Assembly: GCF_010183535.1 (NCBI RefSeq)
Contig: NC_071333.1
Location: forward strand, 20,644,587 to 20,708,586
Direction: 5' to 3'
DNA from: Caenorhabditis remanei
Taxonomy: Eukaryota; Nematoda; Chromadorea; Rhabditida; Rhabditidae
Length of the DNA: 64,000 nucleotides
Part shown: in pieces, positions 57,176 through 64,000 of the stretch
Position numbering within the stretch: the first letter of the stretch is position 1
Layout of the letters: each line of letters begins with the position of its first letter
Translations under genes and position numbers: made by a program
Notes under the pieces: generated by a model
Seen by the model: the letters and a program-made list of their open reading frames with translations, nothing else
Told to the model about the DNA's origin: nothing
Database searches by the model: none

Positions 57176-57349
57176 ACACAGCCGGGAAAGGAAACACGCC
57201 GAAAAAGGAAACTTCACCATAGTTATAATAGTTTATGTATAAATTACCTTAATTTTAGAAAATAAAATGATTTATAACATAACTAACTTGTTTGAAACTT
57301 GTTCATTTAAAAATCCCGTTTTCTTATCTCTCTTTTTGATACCTTTTCA

Positions 57350-57560
57350 CTTTCAAAGTATTAATTTTTGTCTTCTTCTTTTTAGAAAGTGTTAGTTTCG
57401 CTACTTTTGAACAAAAATGGTACTCAAAAATTTTAGAAAAATCCACGAATTGGACCGAAACGGCAATAATCTTCAATAAGACGTCAACTTTCAGTGTAAT
57501 TTCAAACGACGAGGGCAACCGAAACGAAAAAATAACTATATAATGTAAAGTCAACAAAAT
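57350..57560 (+). repeat. Array recurrent block, copy 4
   Basis: A shortened copy: 'gttagtttcgctacttttgaac', 'ggtactcaaaaatttta', 'aaaatccacgaattggac', 'aagacgtcaactttcagtg'. Noncoding. Confidence 0.45.
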
Positions 57561-57944
57561 AAAAAACGCGCGAGGTTCAAGTTTCATAAAACCTAAACCT
57601 ATAAACCAACCAATCGAAGTGCACAAAAAAACCACCAATGCGTATTCTTAAATCACAAAACGCCCATGTACTGATAGTAACTATATGACATAACCAAATT
57701 TTGGTTTAAGTAAAAAAACGTTTTGTTGTGACATGGGACGGGGTTAAAAAGAGAGAAGGTAAAAGAAAATGAGCAGCTGGTGGAAAAGGAATAGAAATGA
57801 ATGGCTCCCTTCTGCGTCTTCAATTGTATTTCTCTGGTGGCCTGGTTCCCAGTACGAACACGCACCGCACTACTCACTACATGGCCATTTGGTCGTTATG
57901 TGTGTGTGCTTGCCATAGAGAAAAGAAAGGATTAATGGCTCTCG

Positions 57945-58110
57945 TCGTCTCACTCCCTCAACATTATACTCCGCCCTCGTTGACCTTTTTTCGTTTCTAT
58001 TACTCCCCAATTTTATCCCCACTACCCCCTCACAGGCTTTCTACTGAATGAATGGCCGAAACAACATATATATACTCTTGATTTTATTTGAAGTCTAATT
58101 GTTTTCTATT
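57945..58110 (+). promoter_or_regulatory. C-rich upstream module 5
   Basis: Has 'attactccccaattttatccccactaccccct' in pieces and 'ggctttctactgaatga', then 'cttgattttatttgaa', like modules 2 and 6. A short ATG exon (58138...) with a GTGAGT donor follows. Confidence 0.45.
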
Positions 58111-58235
58111 TATTTTATTATCTGTGTTTTCGGACGATGTGGCAAAAATTATAGTGAGTTTTATTTTTCAAATTGCTTAGAATATGAACTAGACAACCTT
58201 CTAGAACAAGTTCAATCAAAAACACTTTTCCACGT

Positions 58236-58680
58236 ATACAGTAGCGAGCATAAGTGAGTACACCTTAGTATTTTCATGTGTAACTCTGCTGAATCCTGTT
58301 AACTTTGTATGAACTTTTTTGACAAGTGGCTTAAATATCCAAAAACAAGAAAATTAGTTTTTTTGAAATAATTCAGTCTCACATTTTTGATAATCAATTT
58401 TTCTGATTGTGATTTGAAATTCGAAAAAAATTTCTCTTGGAGTTATTGAGTTTTTGGTTCAAAACGTGTTTTAGGTTCTCTGTTTCCGATGTTTCTTGGT
58501 TATAACACTAACAGAAAATGCAGACATGTGTTTTATTATGTGTCGAGGGCACCACTTTTGACTTCTGAAGCTTTAACACGATATTCAGGGAATGAGAAAC
58601 CAATTCAACACAGGTTTTTGTTCATTTAGGTGTTTTCTAATATTTTGAAACAAAAAACTATGGGACAGACGGGCTCTTTG
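58236..58680. mobile_element. Tc-type transposon end, truncated
   Basis: The sequence TACAGTAGCGAGCATAAGTG followed by 'agtacacc' has the form of a Tc1-superfamily terminus (TA, then CAG). I found no matching inverted end downstream, so only one end plus some interior remains, of uncertain length. Confidence 0.4.
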
Positions 58681-58741
58681 TAGTGAAGTGAAAAGCATTC
58701 GTAACATTAGAAAAATCTTTGAGAATCATTTGAGAATTTAG

Positions 58742-59430
58742 AATACGGACACATGGATCAACGACCAAGCAACGAGGAACGTATCGCAAGTCCATGCTAA
58801 CAATCCATGGACAAGAAACAAGGCAGCAAAGGAAACCACTAGTGAGTTTTGATTTTATTGTGCTAGTAGATCAATATAGTTTATTCTGAAGAGCAACGTC
58901 ATTTGAAAAGTGCATAGTTATGTGAATGATGGTTATGTGCCTACATTAACATTTATGTAACTCAAACACTCACAAATTCTCAAACAATTTTAAATTTCAA
59001 TTCAAAACCAATCATCCCAATACTCCGTCATCAAAAGGTTGGAGTGTCTCACTTTAATAGACGTCTATCCTTTCAATCATTCAATCTGCTAAACATGTTG
59101 TTACGTAAAGCTGGTGAATGGGTGGCAGATGAGTATTGAAACTGTGAGTAATTAGTAAACATAGTTCAAAAAAGATGGGGAAAAGTGATTCATTACAAAA
59201 ACTAATTGTCTTTTTGAGGGAGCTAAGAACATTGTCTCTTCACGTGTTGAAACTTGATGAATTTTCATATTTCAGAATACCAAGAAATGTTGTTGGCTCA
59301 AAAGAGGAAGACTATTGAATCGTTCCGCGAAAAAGTCTACACCAAGGATTTTTGGTTAAATCCGGGAAGATCGGCAAAGACGAAAGATGCTCAGAGCGGA
59401 TACAAAGAGCAAGAAGATTTTATTTTTTAA
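58742..59430 (+). CDS. Two-exon 3' part of a hypothetical basic protein
   Basis: Exon 58742-58841 follows an ATTTAG acceptor and reads NTDTWINDQATRNVSQV...NKAAKETT. Exon 59276-59430 joins in phase (forming Lys) and reads YQEMLLAQKRKTIESF...LNPGRSAKTKD...EDFIF then stop. AATAAA follows by about 40 bases. The product is hydrophilic and basic with no known domain. The 5' end is uncertain. It may begin with a short exon near 58138 after C-rich module 5, but I could not join that in frame. Confidence 0.4.
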
Positions 59431-59599
59431 TTCTTACTTTTCCCTGAATATAATTTATTTGATATAAAATAATAAAATGGTTCATAACTTTGCTCATATG
59501 TTTATCTGATGTTCACTTCAAAACGGGTTCACTTCCCGTTTCCTTATCTTTCCGATACCTATTCACTTGTGAAATATTGATTTTTCCTTAATTCTTTCC

Positions 59600-59990
59600 T
59601 AGAAACCGCTGGTGGCGCTAATTCTAAACAACAAGGACCAACGAAACGGAAAAATGACTATATAATGTCGACTTGAATCTAATTCTCAATTTGCAGCCTC
59701 AGAATAGGTGTTTTTTCGAATAGCGCTCTTTGAAACTTTGTTCGTGAGCAAAACATGTCTGCATTCTGGCTCTACATGATGTACTCAAGGACTACATAAA
59801 TAAGAAAAATTGGAACTATACTCGGATATTGAGCACCGTCATATTCAACAAAAAGTGGTTTCTAAATTTAACGGTTAGTATCGATATGTTTGAACAAAAA
59901 AGGTACTCTCCGCATAAATGTTTCAGAAAAATAAATGAATTGGACAACAGCGGCTACAAAATGTAATGACAAGTCAATTCTGAGCTATTT
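59600..59990 (+). repeat. Array recurrent block, copy 5
   Basis: Contains 'acaaggaccaacgaaacgg', 'tgtctgcattctggctctacatgat', 'ggttagtatcgatatgtttgaac', 'ggtactctccgcataaa' in the usual order. Its ATG is lost (CTGGTGGCG). Noncoding. Confidence 0.5.
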
Positions 59991-60399
59991 TGTGGAAAAC
60001 CAGTGCAGGACTACTCTATACCTAGGCTTAAAACTGACAAGGCCAGGTGATTGTCAATACTAAAAATGTAGATTGATATCAACTATCAAGATTTCTATCA
60101 TTGAGTTCCAAAAGACGTCACTTGAATCACAATTTCTCCAAATACGTTATAAATTTAGGGCATTTTGGCTATAAATAGGCTGAAATTGACATGACCAGTT
60201 AATTGTCAGCACTAGAAAAATATGTTTTATTATGTCAGAATAGTCTGGCTAAATTTTGAGAAAAGACAATGAGCAACTCAATCATCCATTTTTTACAAAT
60301 ATTCTGAAATATCCGGCAAACCCAAATTTTTAAGTCGACCCAATATAGCCGACTAAAGGCGCTTGCTGTATGTGGTGATGAATGAAAAGCGGATTTCGA

Positions 60400-60790
60400 A
60401 GGGAGCGGCCGACGTTTGCGCCTGTATCTTAAAAACTAAACACCCTATCGGAAAATTGTCAACTACGAAAATAATCTTCGATACATTTTGCACGTTTCTG
60501 TTACTTTCAGTATTTTGATAGCTGCGTCAGGTGAAAAGATACGATTCTTTGAAATTTTAGGGAGGAAGTTAGCGGGAAGAATAGAAAGATTGGAGAGAGC
60601 AGTCGACGTTTGCGCATGTATCTCAAAAACTAATCCAGCTACCGGGAAATTGTCAACTACGAAAATATTCTTCAATGAATTTTGAACATTTTTGTACTTC
60701 TCAGCATATTTTTTTTGCAAAGGGTGAAAAGATACGAGCATTTAAAATTTCAGGGAGAAACATAGCGGAGAGAAAAAAGAGAAAGTGAAT
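60400..60790. repeat. Two tandem ~190 bp repeats
   Basis: Copies at about 60405-60598 and 60600-60790 share 'gtttgcgc.tgtatct.aaaaacta', 'gaaattgtcaactacgaaaat', 'aaaagatacga' and 'agggag'. A third partial copy is near 61185-61290. The 'gtcaactac' part links them to the repeats at 35-36 kb. Confidence 0.65.
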
Positions 60791-61130
60791 GTGTGTACTC
60801 ATGCAGAGACGCAGTAAATATCTTACATTTAGTCACTCTCTATCTTTCTCGTTTTCTCATATCTCAAAACAGCTGGACGGAAAGGAAAAAAGTTCCTTTG
60901 CGAGTCGGCCCGTTGGAGAATATTGAAATCTGGTGAGCATTGAGGATAACAAGCCAAGAAGATAGCCTCGATGACCAGAAAAAAGAAATATACGAGGAAT
61001 GGCAAAGTTAGCAAGTCGACGGGTTGGAGAACATTGGACTAGCATCGAAGATAGCTTTTGCGAGAAAAGGGGAATAAGAAACAGTGAACGATGATAGAAG
61101 TTGTTAGAGAAGAGAGGAAAATGGAAAATT

Positions 61131-61168
61131 ATCGTGAAGCCTATGATTGATCGTGAAGCCTATGATTG
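61131..61168. repeat. Perfect 19 bp tandem duplicate
   Basis: ATCGTGAAGCCTATGATTG occurs twice, head to tail, without change. Confidence 0.9.
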
Positions 61169-61689
61169 AGGTGCACCTAGCGGTGACAGTTTGCAGCGGT
61201 ATATCTCGGTTCTTGAAGGAAGTATCAAAAAACTGCTAACTAACAAAATATAGTTTAATATTCATGGAATATTTCTTCAGTAGAAATGTTTTTAATGTTT
61301 TTTAAGACAGCCAAGATAAGATGCTCCAAACTTTTGCTAGCGATGCGCTTCTATTACATTATATCCAATTTTTTGAAGCAAAGTATATCGAAATTGTCAT
61401 TTTCCCTTGTCTTCCATAAATATGTATATGTATGATATATCTGGAAGTAACACTTATTGTGAATTATGCTTCCCAGAATTTTCCAGATTTTCCGGTATTA
61501 GTTTCACACCAAAAGTATTGTAATACCACTCGCCGATCTTCAACGGAGAGGAATTGCGGCAAACACATACGCTGCCTTTGTTCGTATCGCTTTTCTCTTC
61601 ATACTCTCCGCGCGCCACATGTTTTCGTTCCTTCCACGCGGCCTCCAATGCGTTTTCTTCCGGTTTATTGGTTTTCTCTCGTTGTCTGA

Positions 61690-61850
61690 CTCTCCATTCA
61701 CTATATTCCGCTCCACATTTTTTTCTTCTCGTCACTTTACTCCCCATTTTATTCCCCAATACCCCCCCCCCCCCCCAATGGACTTTCTACCGGAATGAAA
61801 GTCGAAAAAATGTATATAATCTTGATTTTATTTGAATTCTAATTTTTAAT
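61690..61850 (+). promoter_or_regulatory. C-rich upstream module 6, with poly-C run
   Basis: Has 'tttactccccattttattccccaata', then a run of 15 C (61762-61776), then 'ggactttctaccggaatga' and 'cttgattttatttgaattct'. Short spliced exons follow at 61970-62655. Confidence 0.5.
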
Positions 61851-61969
61851 ATTTATTTCTTATTTACTATGTATTTTTTTGGTAGATTTGGTAGTGTTTC
61901 AAAAAGGTGAGCAGGTGTTCTTCAGATATCCCAATGAACTATTTTTTTTGTTACAGGATCCTCTATACC

Positions 61970-62655
61970 AGCTGCGACGCTCAAACATGTCGCTGGTATT
62001 GCCGATGAAGTGATTTAAAAAATGATGTAAGCTTTTTTGTTGAATTAATTGATAACCTAATGGTTAATTTTCAGTCCATCAGACAGGGTAGAGTGCAAAC
62101 CAGACCGAAAGAAGAATGAGGAACAAAATCAGGTGAGTTTTATTTTTTAAATTGTTCAAAAAATGGATTTCACATTGAAATTTTCTTTATTTCAGCACAG
62201 TGGTTGGAGTGGAGAATTGGAAGCGGTGAAAGAGAGGGATTCAAAAATAATGTAAGACTTTATTGTTGAAATAATACAAACCCTAATGGTTCTTTTTCAG
62301 TCCATCAGAATGGGTATTATGCAAACCAGCCCGCAAAACAGAAAAAAGGAAAAAAAAGTTGGTGAGTTTTAATTTTCAAATTTTTTATAATACGGATGAT
62401 TAATTGGAATATTTTAAATTTCAGCATGACTGCTTGAAATTTACTGTCAAAAATAAATGAAAACTAAACATTTCAGAGAGCATGGTTGCTGGGATACTGG
62501 AACTGGCAACATTCTTCGGTGCTCCAAAAGCAATAAGAGCATGTGAAGAATTTCTTCTTACCGAAGGCTTCAACTTTTTGAAACTCGCGTTTCAGTTAGC
62601 GTATCAATATAACAGAGGGTTTTTTAAAAATAATTTGGAATGTTTCTATAATTAG
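61970..62655 (+). pseudogene. BTB-like remnant with duplicated short exons
   Basis: The last exon (62477-62655) is open and reads SMVAGILELATFFGAPKAIRACEEFLL, the usual end of a BTB domain plus linker, and then stops. AATAAA words follow. Upstream, two short exon-like blocks (about 62074-62132 and 62302-62361) begin with TCCATCAGA after TTTTCAG. They duplicate each other about 228 bp apart, each followed by GTGAG. No BTB start is found and frames do not link. A broken relative of the gene at 56588. Confidence 0.5.
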
Positions 62656-62749
62656 TAATTATAATAAATAATAAATAATTAATCTTTATTTTTGTTTTTA
62701 ATTTTCTGAAACTGGTTTTGAAACCGTGTCCATATCTTATTTCTGACTT

Positions 62750-62990
62750 CTTTTTTAGATCAATATTCCATTTTCAGGATTTTCAAAACGTCAGATTTCT
62801 GGTTATTGCGAAATATCTATATTAATGAAGGAATTCAATGAAAACTTCAAATTTTGCGGTTAGTCAAAATACAAGGATATATAGGTACTCTCCGTGAATA
62901 ATTTCAGAATAATTGGGACAACATCAACTGTCAACGTAAAATGCTGATGATGAAGCGGATTATCTCGAAGATTTAAATGAACTGTGGTGA
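62750..62990 (+). repeat. Array recurrent block, copy 6
   Basis: Diverged copy: 'ggttattgcgaaatatct', 'gcggttagtcaaaatac', 'ggtactctccgtgaa', 'ttcagaataattgggaca', 'caactgtcaacg'. Noncoding. Confidence 0.4.
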
Positions 62991-64000
62991 ATTTCCAATT
63001 GCCGTGTTTTCTTATTCAGGTGGTAAGTTTATATTTGTAATTTTTTCAAAAAAGATTTTCCGCGTATAGTCTATATTTCAGAGTATTAGAGATGTGAATT
63101 CAACGCGGCTAGCCCAACCAGAAAAGTGGAAACCATGTATACAAAACAATCACTATCAAATGTTTTGATTCTGTCGATAAGACGATTTGCCGAGCATTAT
63201 CTTCAATAAATGTAGTATACAGTGTTAAGTGCTGATAAACCTTGCAGAACATTATGCTATTTTTAGAGAAAGATCGATTTCTACGTTTGTGAAAATAGCA
63301 AATAAAATTTTTATATTTATAGCTTTTACGAAAGGATCTGTGTCGGTTTTCATTCAGATGTCAATTCCCACCCTATCTGAGTGAGTAGAACGATAAATGG
63401 AACAGATGTCTACTGTTGAATAAGTACTCGGTGCCTTCTCGTATATCTTTGCAGGTCGTCTCTTTTTCTCTCTCATTTCGTACACGGCCTCGATTGGAAA
63501 CATTCTCCGGCTCAAGGCGCAGAACCACTCCCGTTTCTCAGTGTCTCTTCAAAATTATTCTTTCTCTCATTTTTCGTTCTCATCTTTTAGTTTTCTTCTG
63601 AGTGATGGAGTGCCCAGACTCCAGGGAGGCTAGCAGGATCGGTTGGGTTTCCCTGTGAAGTATTGAGATGAGAGCACTTTTTCAGGGAGAACGAAATTTA
63701 CGGGCGGCGTTCAAAAAATGGAGCGCGGCTGCAATTTAATATAATTCAGTGGAGTGGACAGTTTTGAGTGAAACGAAAAGAAACAGATAAAGAAGAGGAT
63801 AGATAGTACTGCTAAATTGGTCAGAACAATAATTGTTGGGTCTGAATTAGCAAGATGAATTCTAGCCTCGTCAAATCTTTAACAACATTTTTTGAAACAT
63901 TGGAACATCGTTACCACGTCGATGTGCACTACAAAACACAGTAAAATGTAACAATTTTCAAAATGTTTTCAACTAGTTTTCACACGAAAACAATGGGAAA
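62991..64000. other. Intergenic end of window
   Basis: I see no gene. AT-rich, with a less AT-rich pyrimidine stretch at 63420-63600 that may be another promoter region. Confidence 0.35.

Noticed and set aside
1..64000. CRISPR arrays, bacterial operons, ribosome binding sites
   Set aside because: The window is nematode nuclear DNA with spliced genes. Tandem repeats present lack the spacer-repeat form.

Overview
The window looks like nuclear DNA from a Caenorhabditis-type nematode. It is AT-rich, with many 44-53 bp introns ending in TTTCAG and acceptor-like AGs a few bases before start codons (cis- or trans-splicing). It carries an ALG-type Argonaute, serpentine receptor genes, and Helitron, mariner, foldback and palindromic elements. 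I could not fix the species.

Layout. 0-9 kb: the 5' end of a Ser/Thr kinase (minus strand, cut by the window edge), two small membrane proteins (minus), a four-exon ELM2-SANT protein (plus) with a MITE in an intron, and a Helitron. 9.8-15.7 kb: a minus-strand cluster of short single-pass membrane proteins (four intact, one truncated) interleaved with one intact and two decayed copies of a 114-residue, KCNE-shaped protein. The pattern suggests duplication of a two-gene unit. 16.6-23.9 kb: two five-exon 7TM receptor genes with duplicated flanks. The second is frameshifted. Between them lie a 1.3 kb palindrome and a GC-rich block. 24.2-27.8 kb: a six-exon RRM-like gene (minus) whose fifth intron holds a 1.45 kb foldback element with a perfect 8 bp target duplication. 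The element carries its own intron-containing Thr/Pro/Lys-rich ORF. 28-32.9 kb: repeats, including three copies of a promoter-like module without visible genes. 33.0-34.2 kb: a third 7TM gene, with a frameshift in a T run. 34.3-37.2 kb: interspersed repeats and a MITE. 37.9-42.6 kb: a five-exon, 857-residue AGO-clade Argonaute with all slicer and guide-5'-phosphate-binding residues.

43-63 kb is a degenerate tandem array of roughly 2.3-3.3 kb units. It has recurring C-rich upstream modules, recurring short exons, a zinc-finger gene, BTB-domain remnants, a PP1 phosphatase pseudogene, and a mariner nested inside another Tc1/mariner-type element inside an intron of one unit.

The confident functional genes are the kinase (partial), the ELM2-SANT protein, receptor 1, the RRM-like protein and the Argonaute. 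The small membrane-protein cluster and the cargo-bearing foldback element are the best candidates for something new.
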